Source: Kiloniellaceae bacterium (GTDB lineage Bacteria > Pseudomonadota > Alphaproteobacteria > Kiloniellales > J153). Taken from it: a DNA stretch of 64,000 nt. The notes below the pieces were generated by a model. It was not told where the DNA came from and did no database searches. It worked only from the letters and a program-made list of their open reading frames with translations. The DNA lies in contig JAJFGN010000001.1 in NCBI GenBank assembly GCA_021776115.1, positions 1 to 64,000 of the forward strand, written 5' to 3'. Both the position numbers and the translations under genes were made by a program. Below are positions 17,046-25,607 of the stretch, one piece after another. Within the stretch, counting starts at the first letter, position 1, and each line of letters opens with the position of its first letter.

Positions 17046-17488
17046 TATATCTCTCCATGCGATTTATTCGATGACATCCCGGTCAGCGAATCCAATTTCA
17101 GGGCGTGTCTCTATCTGAGCGCTTCCAAATAGCTGGGCGCTCGGTGTAGTTGAGATTGCTATCATATTGATACGTGCCTGCGCACCGAATTGTCAGCCCG
17201 GGGAGACGGGCACGGTACATAACATAGTTTTTTTTGATCAAGGCGCATGCAACTGCCGCTCGGGCGATTTCCACAGGCTTGTTGTTGCTTAGGCCGGGCC
17301 GGGCGCTACCCTCTCAGTCGACGGAGAATACTCTGGGGAGCGAGGCCGATAATAGCTTTAGGCCGCCTGAAGCGTTGCGCGGGCGGGAGCGCGGATGGAA
17401 AATTTTTTTTCCCTGTTCTCAGGGAATAACAGGGAAATCGAATCGGCGTCCGTACCCGCCCCGTGTGCTTGTCGCCGCTCCCGCCCCA
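17046..17488. other. Intergenic stretch between helicase and oxidoreductase, no gene seen
   Basis: About 440 bases with no convincing coding frame. The first 200 bases are AT-rich like the helicase gene and probably hold its promoter; the composition returns to high GC from about 17190. A GC-rich segment GGCCGGGCCGGGCGCTA (17291-17307) and the palindromic repeat at 17408-17437 both have counterparts in the same order in the 33.4-33.9 kb intergenic region, so the right half belongs to a dispersed repeat family. Confidence 0.6.
17408..17437. repeat. Dispersed palindromic repeat, copy 1
   Basis: Arms TTTCCCTGTT (17408-17417) and AACAGGGAAA (17428-17437) flank CTCAGGGAAT, so AGGGAA also occurs as a direct repeat inside. 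Copy 2 at 33765-33792 matches 27 of 28 core positions, the difference being a C/G change in the centre. Both copies are intergenic and preceded by a run of T or A. Confidence 0.85.
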
Positions 17489-18418
17489 TCACCGCACCTT
17501 GAACACCAGCTTGCCACGCAGGTGGCGCCCTTCGCTGATTCGGTGCGCTTCCGTCGCCTGCGACAGCGAAAACAGCGCGATCTCCGGCATGCGCACGGCG
17601 CCCACTTCGACCAATTGAGTAATGCGTTCCAAATGCTCCCGGTCGCGGCCGACTTGGGGCCGGAGCGCGGTGACGTCGGGGCGCGGCGAGTCCGGGGCCT
17701 TGGGGCCGGAGCCGATGAAGGCGGCGCGCCCGCCCGGCTTGAGCACGGCGAAGGACTTGAGCGCCACCTCGCCGCCCACGGTGTCGAGCACGGCATCGCA
17801 GGGCGGCGCCACCGCGGTGAAGTCCCGGGCGGTGTAGTCGATGATCTCATCGGCGCCCAGGCCGCGCAGATAGGCATGGTTGGCGGCGCTGGCCGTGGTG
17901 ACGACGCGGGCGCCGAGGTGCTTGGCGAGCTGGATCGCGAAGCCTGCAACGCCGCCGGCGCCGCCCTGGATCAGGATCGTCTCGCCCGCTTGCAGCTTCA
18001 GCGTGTCCTCGATGCAGACCAGGGCGGTCAGGCCGATCAGCGCCAGGCTCGCGGCCTCGGCGTGGGACAGGCTCTCCGGCTTCTTGGCGACGACGCTGGC
18101 GCGGACCGCGATTTGTTCGGCGTAGGCGCCCTCCTGACCCCGGTCGCAAACGCCGAAGACCGCGTCCCCGGCCTTGAAGTCCGCGACACCTTCGCCGAGC
18201 GTGCGCACCACGCCGGAGAAATCCCGGCCCAGGATATAGGGGAAGGCCGCGACGGCATCGCCCTTGCCGCTGCGGACCTTCCAGTCGGCGCCGTTGACGC
18301 TGGCGGCATGGATGTCGAGCAAGACCTGCCCCGGCCCGGCCACGGGGTCTGGCCTATCGCCGAACCGCAAAACCTCCGGCCCGCCGTGGGAGTCGATATA
18401 CGCCGCTTTCATATCCAA
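17489..18418 (-). CDS. Zinc-free MDR oxidoreductase (quinone reductase-like)
   Basis: A 309-aa medium-chain dehydrogenase/reductase of the NADPH:quinone oxidoreductase branch. GroES-like N-terminus with VNGADWKVRSGKGD and ILGRDFSGVV, then a Rossmann domain with ILIQGGAGGVAGFAIQLAKHLGA for NADPH. Structural-zinc cysteines are absent, as expected for quinone reductases. It reduces quinones or other electrophilic carbonyls; the exact substrate is unknown. The gene stands alone on the minus strand. Confidence 0.9.
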   Translation of the reverse strand: MDMKAAYIDSHGGPEVLRFGDRPDPVAGPGQVLLDIHAASVNGADWKVRSGKGDAVAAFPYILGRDFSGVVRTLGEGVADFKAGDAVFGVCDRGQEGAYAEQIAVRASVVAKKPESLSHAEAASLALIGLTALVCIEDTLKLQAGETILIQGGAGGVAGFAIQLAKHLGARVVTTASAANHAYLRGLGADEIIDYTARDFTAVAPPCDAVLDTVGGEVALKSFAVLKPGGRAAFIGSGPKAPDSPRPDVTALRPQVGRDREHLERITQLVEVGAVRMPEIALFSLSQATEAHRISEGRHLRGKLVFKVR

Positions 18419-18481
18419 GCTTCCTCCGCAGTCCTGGACCCAGCGGCCCGATCCGCGAATCGGACATCGCTTCGCGACAAA

Positions 18482-18943
18482 TCAGAGCGTCTTGGTATAT
18501 ACGACGAAGCCCGAACGCTCAGCGAGCTTGTCGTAGAGCTTCGTGGCGGTCGCGTTGGTTTCGTGGGTTAGCCAGTAGACGCGCGCCGCACCCGCACCCC
18601 TGGCCCGCTCGTAGACAGCCTCGATTAAGGCCCGCCCGATGCCCTTACCGCGCGCGGTCTCGTCGGTAAACAAATCCTGCAAGTAGCAGGTCGGCCCGAG
18701 CATGGTGGTACTGCGATGAAAGATGTAATGAACCAAGCCGACAAGGCTTCCCTCGTGCTCGGCGACCAGGGCGTGGACTGGCTCATACGCATCGAAAAAA
18801 CGTTGCCACGTCATATCGGTCACCTCGCGCGGGAGCGCGGTCGGGCCGGCGCGCTTATAGAAGGCGTTGTATCCCTCCCACAGGCGTAACCACCGATCGA
18901 AGTCCGAACGTGAGATGGAACGAACGAGCGCCTTTGCAGCCAC
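18482..18943 (-). CDS. GNAT-family N-acetyltransferase
   Basis: A 153-aa GCN5-related acetyltransferase. The acetyl-CoA pyrophosphate loop is visible in YLQDLFTDETARGKGIGRALIEAVYERARGAGA (R-G-K-G-I-G), followed by VYWLTHETNATATKLYDKLAERSGFVVY, the standard C-terminal strand-helix-strand. The substrate is unknown; the pattern resembles diamine/amino-acid acetyltransferases. The start is divergent from queF, 130 bases away. Confidence 0.9.
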   Translation of the reverse strand: MAAKALVRSISRSDFDRWLRLWEGYNAFYKRAGPTALPREVTDMTWQRFFDAYEPVHALVAEHEGSLVGLVHYIFHRSTTMLGPTCYLQDLFTDETARGKGIGRALIEAVYERARGAGAARVYWLTHETNATATKLYDKLAERSGFVVYTKTL

Positions 18944-19073
18944 CTTTACCTCCCTTTTGCCGCATCGACGTTAATCGAGCCGGCGGCCGGTTACAATTCC
19001 AAGCTCGGCGCGTCTACGCGGGCACTCCGGCGCGGTTTGCTATAGACTGGCGCCAAGAACAGCGGAGAGCGCC

Positions 19074-19538
19074 ATGTCCGACACGACCTACGAGTCCTTG
19101 ACCCTCTTGGGCGGCGATAGCGACGCCCCGGCCTCGCCGGAGGACGCGGTGCTGGAGACGGTGCCCAACCCGCACCCGGAGACGCTCTACCTGGTGCGCT
19201 TCGCGTGCCCTGAGTTCACCTCCTTGTGCCCGGTGACCGGGCAACCCGATTTCGCCCATCTGGTGATCGACTACGCGCCCGACGAGGCCTTGATCGAGAG
19301 CAAGTCGTTGAAGCTGTTCCTGGCCTCCTTCCGCAATCACGGCGCCTTTCACGAGGGCTGCACGATCGAGATCGCGCAACGCATTCTCGACGCGGCGGAG
19401 CCGATTTGGCTGCGCATCGGCGGCTATTGGTATCCGCGCGGCGGCATTCCCATCGACGTCTTCTACCAATCCGACCCGCCGCCCGAGGGCCTGTGGCTTC
19501 CCGATCAAGGCGTGCCGCCGTACCGTGGCCGGGGATAG
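19074..19538 (+). CDS. queF: NADPH-dependent 7-cyano-7-deazaguanine reductase
   Basis: The 154-aa short (unimodular) QueF reduces preQ0 to preQ1. It contains [16 protein letters not shown] with the catalytic Cys, the family motif [21 protein letters not shown] that binds NADPH and substrate, and a C-terminal [22 protein letters not shown] -10-like box at 19041-19046 precedes the ATG with no convincing -35. Its end overlaps the queG start by 14 bases, linking two queuosine steps. Confidence 0.97.
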   Translation: MSDTTYESLTLLGGDSDAPASPEDAVLETVPNPHPETLYLVRFACPEFTSLCPVTGQPDFAHLVIDYAPDEALIESKSLKLFLASFRNHGAFHEGCTIEIAQRILDAAEPIWLRIGGYWYPRGGIPIDVFYQSDPPPEGLWLPDQGVPPYRGRG

Positions 19539-20670
19539 CCCTGGGCCAAGACACGCGCCCGACCCCAAGGCTGAGATCCGGGACCGGGCGCTCGCCTTGG
19601 GCTTCGACGCGGTCGGTTTCGCGGCCGCGCGGCTGGGCGAGGAGGCGAAGCAAGATCTAGCCGGCTACGTCGCGCGCGGGCATCACGGCGACATGGGCTG
19701 GCTGGCGGAAACGGCGGCGCGGCGCGGCGATCCCCAGGTCCTTTGGCCGGCGGCGCGCAGCGTGATCGTGCTGGCCCTGAACTACACGCCGGGCGAGGAC
19801 CCGATGACGTCGCTGACCCGGCGGACACGCGGCGCGATCTCGGTCTATGCCCGTAACCGTGACTACCACGATGTCCTGAAGAAACGGCTCAAGGCGCTGG
19901 CGCGCTGGATGCACCGGGAGCTGTCTTGCGAGGTCAAGGTCTTCGTCGATACCGCGCCGGTCATGGAAAAGCCGCTGGCGCAGGCCGCCGGTCTAGGCTG
20001 GCAGGGCAAGCACACCAACCTGGTCTCGCGCGACTTCGGATCGTGGCTGTTCCTGGGCGAGGTTTACACCAGCCTCGAGTTGGCGCCCGACACGGCGGAA
20101 ACCGATCACTGCGGCTCGTGCCGGCAATGCCTCGACATTTGCCCGACCGACGCCTTTCCCGCGCCCAACCAAATCGACGCGCGGCGTTGCATCTCCTACC
20201 TCACCATCGAGCACAAGGGCCATATCGCGGCCGAGTTTCGTGCGCCGATGGGCAACCGGATTTACGGTTGCGACGATTGCCTGGCGGTCTGTCCTTGGAA
20301 CAAGTTCGCCGCGCGCACGGCGGAGCCCGCGTTCCTGCCGCGCGCGGAACTCAGCGCGCCGCGCCTGGCCGATCTGGCGCAATTGAACGACGGCGACTTC
20401 CGGGCGCTGTTCTCCGGCTCGCCCATCAAGCGGACGGGGCGCGACCGCTTCGTGCGCAACGTGCTCATCGCGCTGGGCAACACCGGCGACCCAACGCAGG
20501 CTCCGGCCGCCGAAGGCCTGCTCGACGACGCCTCGCCCCTGGTGCGGGCCATGGCGGTCTGGGCGCTGACCCGTCTGGCCGATGAGGACACGCTCGATCG
20601 GGCGCGGGCACGCCGGCTCGCGGTCGAAGACGACCCGGCCGTACGCGCGGAATGGGAGACCGAGGGTTAG
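19525..20670 (+). CDS. queG: Epoxyqueuosine reductase
   Basis: A 381-aa cobalamin-dependent iron-sulfur protein that reduces epoxyqueuosine to queuosine in tRNA. Two 4Fe-4S sets are visible: [16 protein letters not shown] and [13 protein letters not shown], with a [13 protein letters not shown] segment between, and C-terminal HEAT-like repeats. The start is GTG 19525, inside queF. With queA, tgt and queF it makes four queuosine genes within 8 kb. Confidence 0.96.
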   Translation: MAGDSPGPRHAPDPKAEIRDRALALGFDAVGFAAARLGEEAKQDLAGYVARGHHGDMGWLAETAARRGDPQVLWPAARSVIVLALNYTPGEDPMTSLTRRTRGAISVYARNRDYHDVLKKRLKALARWMHRELSCEVKVFVDTAPVMEKPLAQAAGLGWQGKHTNLVSRDFGSWLFLGEVYTSLELAPDTAETDHCGSCRQCLDICPTDAFPAPNQIDARRCISYLTIEHKGHIAAEFRAPMGNRIYGCDDCLAVCPWNKFAARTAEPAFLPRAELSAPRLADLAQLNDGDFRALFSGSPIKRTGRDRFVRNVLIALGNTGDPTQAPAAEGLLDDASPLVRAMAVWALTRLADEDTLDRARARRLAVEDDPAVRAEWETEG

Positions 20671-20685
20671 TTTATGCCCCGGGGG

Positions 20686-21069
20686 CTATTGCACGGATGG
20701 CGCTTCGCCCGCACGCTGTTCCGGCGTGCAAATGAAGGTTGCGCGGGCCGGTTGCTGCAGACTGCAGGGCGTCCAGAAGATATCGGTCCCGACTAGTTTT
20801 ACCTGGCCGGTCCCACACATAAGCTTGGCCTCGGACAAGACCTCCTCCGGCGTGTTGAAGGTCCGGCTGTAGCACAGCGAGATGGCCCGATTGGGCGAAG
20901 GCTTCTCCTGCTCGGACAGTCCTGGCGCGGGTTCGCCGAGCTCGCGTTCTAGCTGACGTTGCACGGCTATCGGGGCCGCAACCGAATAGGGAATTGGACT
21001 GCAGGCAGCCAGAACCAGCGCCGACACCGCGAAGATCGATGCGCAACATACCGATCCGCTTAACCTCAT
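20686..21069 (-). CDS. Predicted lipoprotein of unknown function
   Basis: A 127-aa protein with a lipoprotein signal: hydrophobic VCCASIFAVSALVLAAC ends in the lipobox LAAC, with Ser at +2 suggesting outer-membrane sorting. The mature part has four cysteines (ISLCYS, LMCGTG, WTPCSL, FICTPE), which could form disulfides. I recognise no family. It converges on queG and is downstream of the sulfatase gene on the same strand, 63 bases away. Confidence 0.72.
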   Translation of the reverse strand: MRLSGSVCCASIFAVSALVLAACSPIPYSVAAPIAVQRQLERELGEPAPGLSEQEKPSPNRAISLCYSRTFNTPEEVLSEAKLMCGTGQVKLVGTDIFWTPCSLQQPARATFICTPEQRAGEAPSVQ

Positions 21070-21132
21070 CGTTCCTTCCTTCCGCGCGAAGCTGCCAGAG
21101 AAGGGGATTCTAACATGGCTTCGTGGCAGGCT

Positions 21133-22701
21133 CTAGCTGCCCGGCCCATCCGCCGGCGGCGCGGCGGCGTGGGGCAGCCGGGCGTCGCGCTCCAAATCGC
21201 CCAGGACATCGGCCCGGTTGCGCGCGTAGAGGCGCGAGGCATCGAAGACAGGCTGGAAGTCCCAGGGCGCCGTCTCGCCCCGGCTTTGCGCCGCGAAGAC
21301 AAAACGGCGGCGGCGTTGATTGAGAATGACCCGGCGCTTCAGCGCGGCGAAGTCCCAGCGCGCCGCGGCCTCGGCGGCGAAATCGGCCGCGAGGCCGGCA
21401 TGGCCCGGATCCTTGGCCAAGTCGTTCAACTCGTCCGGGTCGGCCGCGACATCGAAGAGTTGCGCCGGGCTGTCTTCGCCCAGGATGTATTTGTGCGGGC
21501 CGCGCCGGATCATAACCAGGGGCCCGGCCGCCGCCTCGCCCAGATATTCGCCGTGGACCGTGTCGGACCAATCCTCCCCCTGCCCGGACATCAGGGGTAC
21601 TAGGCTGCGCCCCGGTAACTCGCCGGGCGTCTCGCCGTCGCGCCCACCGCCGCCAAGCTCGACCAGGGTCGGGTAGAGGTCGAGCAGCGACACGTTCCGT
21701 CCAACCCGGCGCGCGGCGAAGCGCCCCGGCGCGTGCACGACCAGCGGCACCCGCGCCGATCCTTCGTAGAAGCTCATCTTGTACCAAAGACCGCGCTCGC
21801 CCAGCATGTCGCCGTGATCGCCGGTCAGGATCACGATCGTGTCGTCTGCCAGGCCCGTCGATTTCAAGGCCGCGAGAAGCCGTCCGACCTGATCGTCGAC
21901 GTAGGAGATGGCCCCGTAATAAGCCCGCCGCGCCGCACGCACCCGCGCCGCGCTCAAGTCGTACTTGGCCATGCCGCAGGCATCGAACACGCGCCGGCTG
22001 TGCGGGTCCAGCGCCTCCCTAGGCATGGCGGGCACACGCGGCAGGTCGATCTCGGCATCCTCGTAGCGGTCCCAATACTCCCGCGTGATGGTGTAGGGGT
22101 CATGGGGATGGGTGAAGGACACCTGCAGGAAGAACGGCCGCGCCCCCGCCTCCCCGCCTTCGCGCGCCAGGTCGTATAGGGCGCGCATGCCTTGATGCGC
22201 GACCTCCTCATCGAAGTCCAGTTGCAGGCTGCGCTCGCACGGCCCGGCCTCGGCGACACTGAGCATGGTGTGATAGAAGTCCTGGCGTTCGCCGGGCCGT
22301 TCCCAATCGGGCGTCCAGCCGAAGTCGGCCGGGTAGATGTCGGTCGTCACCCGGCGCTCGAAACCGTGCAACTGATCCGGCCCGACGAAGTGCATCTTTC
22401 CCGATAAAACCGTACGATAGCCGAGCTGGCGCAAGTGATGCGCAAAGGTCGGAATGGTGGCCGGGAACTCCGCGGCATTGTCGTAGGCCCCGATCTCGCT
22501 CGGCATGAGACCGCTCATCATCGAAAAGCGCGAGGGCGCGCACAGGGGCGAATTGCAGTACGCGCTATCGAAAACCACACCGGCCTCGGCCAGCGCGGCC
22601 ATATGCGGGGCCCTGACGACCGGGTGGCCGTGAAACGGCAAGGCCGGGGCCGCCATCTGGTCGGCCTGGATTATCAGAATGTTGGGAGCCTTCTCTGACA
22701 T
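21133..22701 (-). CDS. betC: Choline-sulfatase
   Basis: A 522-aa type I sulfatase. The formylglycine motif is NSPLCAPSR, Cys54 being the residue converted post-translationally; metal-site segments are ILIIQADQM and TGDHGDMLGERGLWYK. The C-terminus (RRFVFAA...TPWDFQPVFDASRLYARN) matches the choline-sulfatase-specific tail, which favours BetC over general arylsulfatases. It releases choline and sulfate from choline-O-sulfate, feeding osmoprotection or carbon use. A LysR gene sits 15 bases upstream on the same strand. Confidence 0.9.
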   Translation of the reverse strand: MSEKAPNILIIQADQMAAPALPFHGHPVVRAPHMAALAEAGVVFDSAYCNSPLCAPSRFSMMSGLMPSEIGAYDNAAEFPATIPTFAHHLRQLGYRTVLSGKMHFVGPDQLHGFERRVTTDIYPADFGWTPDWERPGERQDFYHTMLSVAEAGPCERSLQLDFDEEVAHQGMRALYDLAREGGEAGARPFFLQVSFTHPHDPYTITREYWDRYEDAEIDLPRVPAMPREALDPHSRRVFDACGMAKYDLSAARVRAARRAYYGAISYVDDQVGRLLAALKSTGLADDTIVILTGDHGDMLGERGLWYKMSFYEGSARVPLVVHAPGRFAARRVGRNVSLLDLYPTLVELGGGGRDGETPGELPGRSLVPLMSGQGEDWSDTVHGEYLGEAAAGPLVMIRRGPHKYILGEDSPAQLFDVAADPDELNDLAKDPGHAGLAADFAAEAAARWDFAALKRRVILNQRRRRFVFAAQSRGETAPWDFQPVFDASRLYARNRADVLGDLERDARLPHAAAPPADGPGS

Positions 22702-22716
22702 TCTATAGTCGCTCCT

Positions 22717-23613
22717 CTAAGGACGGCGGGACTCGAAGCCTTGGCTCGCCGCCGGAATCAGCCAGGCCAGAAATCGTTTGACCGCCGGCCGCTCGAAGGC
22801 CTCCGGCAGTCCGACAAGGTAGTAGGCGAATTCGGCCGGACAGCTAATATCGAGCGCACGCCGAACCTTGTTCTTCATGAAATCGTCGGCCGCATGAAAT
22901 TCGCGAACCAGTGCGAGACCCTGCCCCTCCGCCGCCGCGCGAACCAAAAGCGAGTCGTCCGAAAAGGATGGACCGTAGCGCGCGCCGCTTGCCTCGACGC
23001 CAAGCGCCTCGAACCACAGGGGCCAGTCCTTTCGGTCGTGATCCTGAAGCAGGGGAAAGCGCAGACAATCCTCCGGCGTGCGCAGCGGCGGACCACCTTC
23101 GAGCAAGCCTGGGTTCGCGATAACAATCATTTCCGGCGAGGCGATCCAGTGCACCTCTAGGCCGGGGTAACGGCCCAGCCCGTGCCGGATCGCCAGGTCT
23201 ACCGGCTCGCGCTTGAAGTCGACCAGCCGCGCGCTCGTCTCGATTGAGATTGAGGTATCGGGATTGGCTTGGGTGAAATCGCCCAGCCGAGGCACGAGCC
23301 AGGACGTCGCGAAGCCCGAGGCGACGCTGATGGCCAGGCGATTCGACCGATCCGCCTGCAAGGCTTGGCCGGATACCTCCTCAATAATTTCAAAGGCGCC
23401 GTTGAGCCGTGCATAAAGCCGCTTGCCGGGCCGGTTCAAACTAACGCCCGCCCGGTTTCGTTCGAACAACCGCCCGCCATGGCGCAATTCCAAGTCGCGA
23501 ATGCGCTGGCTAACCGCGCCAGGGGTCACGCCAAGCGCCCCGGCGGCATCCTTCATGCTGCCCGCGCGGGCCACGACGACAAAGGTGTAAAGGTCCTGAA
23601 GGCGCGGCGTCAT
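22717..23613 (-). CDS. LysR-family transcriptional regulator, probably of betC
   Basis: A 298-aa LysR protein: N-terminal winged HTH (YTFVVVARAGSMKDAAGALGVTPGAVSQRIRDLE) and a periplasmic-binding-like effector domain. It is transcribed ahead of betC with a 15-base gap, as seen for choline-sulfate regulators, so choline or choline-sulfate is the likely effector (inference). A palindrome centred 16 bases upstream of its ATG looks like an autoregulatory operator shared with the divergent MFS gene. Confidence 0.9.
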   Translation of the reverse strand: MTPRLQDLYTFVVVARAGSMKDAAGALGVTPGAVSQRIRDLELRHGGRLFERNRAGVSLNRPGKRLYARLNGAFEIIEEVSGQALQADRSNRLAISVASGFATSWLVPRLGDFTQANPDTSISIETSARLVDFKREPVDLAIRHGLGRYPGLEVHWIASPEMIVIANPGLLEGGPPLRTPEDCLRFPLLQDHDRKDWPLWFEALGVEASGARYGPSFSDDSLLVRAAAEGQGLALVREFHAADDFMKNKVRRALDISCPAEFAYYLVGLPEAFERPAVKRFLAWLIPAASQGFESRRP

Positions 23614-23621
23614 GGTTTCAC

Positions 23622-23636
23622 TTTAGCTCAGCTAAA
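23622..23636. promoter_or_regulatory. Putative LysR operator palindrome
   Basis: TTTAGCT-C-AGCTAAA is a perfect 7-bp inverted repeat around one base, within the 102-bp divergent interval between the LysR gene and the MFS gene. Its size and position fit a LysR-type binding site acting on both promoters. Binding is inferred only. Confidence 0.6.
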
Positions 23637-23715
23637 CTTACCGGCGCCAGGGATCGTTTGCCACCGGGGCGCCGCGCCCTCAAATTCCGGCTTTGATCCC
23701 AGCAGGACTCCCGCG

Positions 23716-24942
23716 ATGCCACCAGCGCAAGAAAGCCGCCTTCAGATGGGCCTGATCGTTTGGTTTGGGTTCCTCGCCTTGGCTTTCGCATTTTCCGCGC
23801 GAGCTGCCCTCGGCCTCGTGATGCCGGTATGGGAAGTCGAGCTCGGTTGGTCGCGCGGCTTTGTGTCGGGCGCCGGTGCGATGGCGTTGATCGTCATGGC
23901 CGCCGTGGCGCCTTTCGCCGGGCGGCTGGCCGACAAGAAAGGACCGCGCTTGACGCTGGCCCTTGGCCTGGCAGCTATTTCCTTCGGCTGTGCCCTGATC
24001 GCGACGACCGGCAATAAGGCCGTGTTCCTGATCGGCTTCGGTGGCATTGCCGCCGTGGGGTTCGGCATCGTCGCGACTCATGTGGTCTCGACCGCCATCG
24101 CGCGGTCCTTCGACCAGCATCGCGGCCTTGCTACCGGGGCCGCCACCTCCGGCGCGACGGGAGGGCAGTTCCTGATCGTGCCGATGATCGCGAGCCTGCT
24201 CACCTTCGCAAGCTGGCGCTGGAGCTTTGCCGGAATCGCGGTCGTTTGCGCCCTCTTGGTGCCTTGCATTCTGCGGTTCATGGCGGCGCCCGCCAAGCCT
24301 AGAGCAGTCACTCACGACGTGCCAGGTCGTGCGGCGCCGCTTGGAACGGACTTGCGATACCTGCTCACCAAGCCGGCATTCCACCTGCTTTTTTGGAGCT
24401 TTCTTATTTGCGGCTATGCGACGACCGGCGCAATCGAAACGCATTTCCTACCCTACGCCTCGTTTCGCGGTTTCGAGCCGATTCCCAGCGCCGGCGCTTA
24501 CGGGCTGCTATCGGCGGTCAACATGTTGGGCATGATCGGCGCGGGCTGGCTGACCGATCGAGTGAACCGGCCCATGCTCTTGGCTGGCATTTATTTTTTG
24601 CGGGCGCTTACCTTCATTGTCCTGATGAAACTGGGCACCAATGTCGAGTCCCTTTACCTTTTCGCCGCCCTATTCGGGATCGTCGACTACGCCACGGTTC
24701 CGGTTACCGCAAGTCTGGTCGCGAGCCATCTGGGCTTGCGCGTCATGGGCCTGGCCATGGGTTTGATCTCCGCCGGGCATTCGATCGGCGGCGCCCTCGG
24801 CGCTTATCTCGGCGGATACATATTCGATGTCTCCGCATCTTATGGCTTGGTCTGGACGAGCTCCCTGTGGCTCTCCATAGTCGCAGGTATTCTCGTCCTT
24901 CTGATGTCGAACAAGCACAGGCTCCAAACAGCCCCGGTTTGA
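23716..24942 (+). CDS. Major facilitator superfamily transporter
   Basis: About 408 aa with twelve predicted hydrophobic segments; the loop after TM2 is GRLADKKGPRLTLALG, a variant of the MFS signature. It resembles the oxalate/formate-antiporter and monocarboxylate branch. The open frame extends about 150 codons upstream across the LysR gene, but those codons are shadow; ATG 23716 (MPPAQESRLQMGLIVWFGF) is the first sensible start, with AGGA upstream. Being divergent from the betC regulator, it may carry choline-O-sulfate or a related compound (inference). Confidence 0.88.
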   Translation: MPPAQESRLQMGLIVWFGFLALAFAFSARAALGLVMPVWEVELGWSRGFVSGAGAMALIVMAAVAPFAGRLADKKGPRLTLALGLAAISFGCALIATTGNKAVFLIGFGGIAAVGFGIVATHVVSTAIARSFDQHRGLATGAATSGATGGQFLIVPMIASLLTFASWRWSFAGIAVVCALLVPCILRFMAAPAKPRAVTHDVPGRAAPLGTDLRYLLTKPAFHLLFWSFLICGYATTGAIETHFLPYASFRGFEPIPSAGAYGLLSAVNMLGMIGAGWLTDRVNRPMLLAGIYFLRALTFIVLMKLGTNVESLYLFAALFGIVDYATVPVTASLVASHLGLRVMGLAMGLISAGHSIGGALGAYLGGYIFDVSASYGLVWTSSLWLSIVAGILVLLMSNKHRLQTAPV

Positions 24943-24983
24943 ATCGGTGCGAAAGCTCGTTTCCGCGCCTATCGCGGACGGGT

Positions 24984-25607
24984 ATGGTGGCCGGGCTCAT
25001 GCTGAAGATTCGCGCTCTCGCCCGTCCCGGCCTGGAACCTGTCGATCTCGACCTCGCCGCGGGCGAGGCGGTGGCCCTGCTCGGCCCTTCGGGTTCGGGC
25101 AAGACCCTGTTGCTCCGGGCCATCGCCGACCTCGACCCGAACGACGGCAGTGTCGGTTTGGACGAGCGCGACCGCAATGCAATGACCGCGCCGCAATGGC
25201 GCCACCAAGTTACCTACCTGGCCGCGGAACCGGGCTGGTGGTCGGCACGCCCGGCCGATCACTTTGCCGACCCGGCGGCGGCGCGCGACCTGCTGCCGCC
25301 CTTGAAGCTCGCGCCCGAGATGCTGGACCGCCCGATCGCGGAACTGTCAACCGGCGAGCGGCAGCGCATCGCCCTGGCCCGCGTTTTGATCCAATCGCCC
25401 CAGGTCATGCTCCTGGATGAGCCGACCTCGGTTCTCGACCAGGAGACGACCCGCGCGGTCGAGGCGGTGCTGCGCGCGCGCCTGGATGCCGGGGCGGCTC
25501 TGATTTTCTCGACCCATGACGAGAGCTTGGCCAAGCGCCTCGCCAGCCGGCGCTTGCGTATGGAGAACGGCCGGGCGTCGTTCGAACCCGAAAGCGCAAT
25601 CGCATGA
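24984..25607 (+). CDS. fetA: FetA/YbbL-like ABC transporter ATPase
   Basis: About 207 aa. Walker A is LLGPSGSGKTLLLRA, the signature is ELSTGERQRIALARVL, Walker B is VMLLDEPTSVLD, and the switch His is in IFSTHDES. E. coli FetA pairs with FetB for iron export. ATG 24984 was chosen; ATG 24999 is an alternative. The frame runs far upstream through the MFS gene as shadow. The stop overlaps the permease start as ATGA. Confidence 0.86.
   Translation: MVAGLMLKIRALARPGLEPVDLDLAAGEAVALLGPSGSGKTLLLRAIADLDPNDGSVGLDERDRNAMTAPQWRHQVTYLAAEPGWWSARPADHFADPAAARDLLPPLKLAPEMLDRPIAELSTGERQRIALARVLIQSPQVMLLDEPTSVLDQETTRAVEAVLRARLDAGAALIFSTHDESLAKRLASRRLRMENGRASFEPESAIA

Noticed and set aside
18944-19073. preQ1 riboswitch upstream of queF
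   Set aside because: No C-rich loop and A-rich tail pseudoknot pattern could be recognised by eye in this leader.
23269-23715. N-terminal extension of the MFS protein by about 150 residues
   Set aside because: Those codons run antisense to the LysR gene, lack hydrophobic segments and have no MFS likeness.
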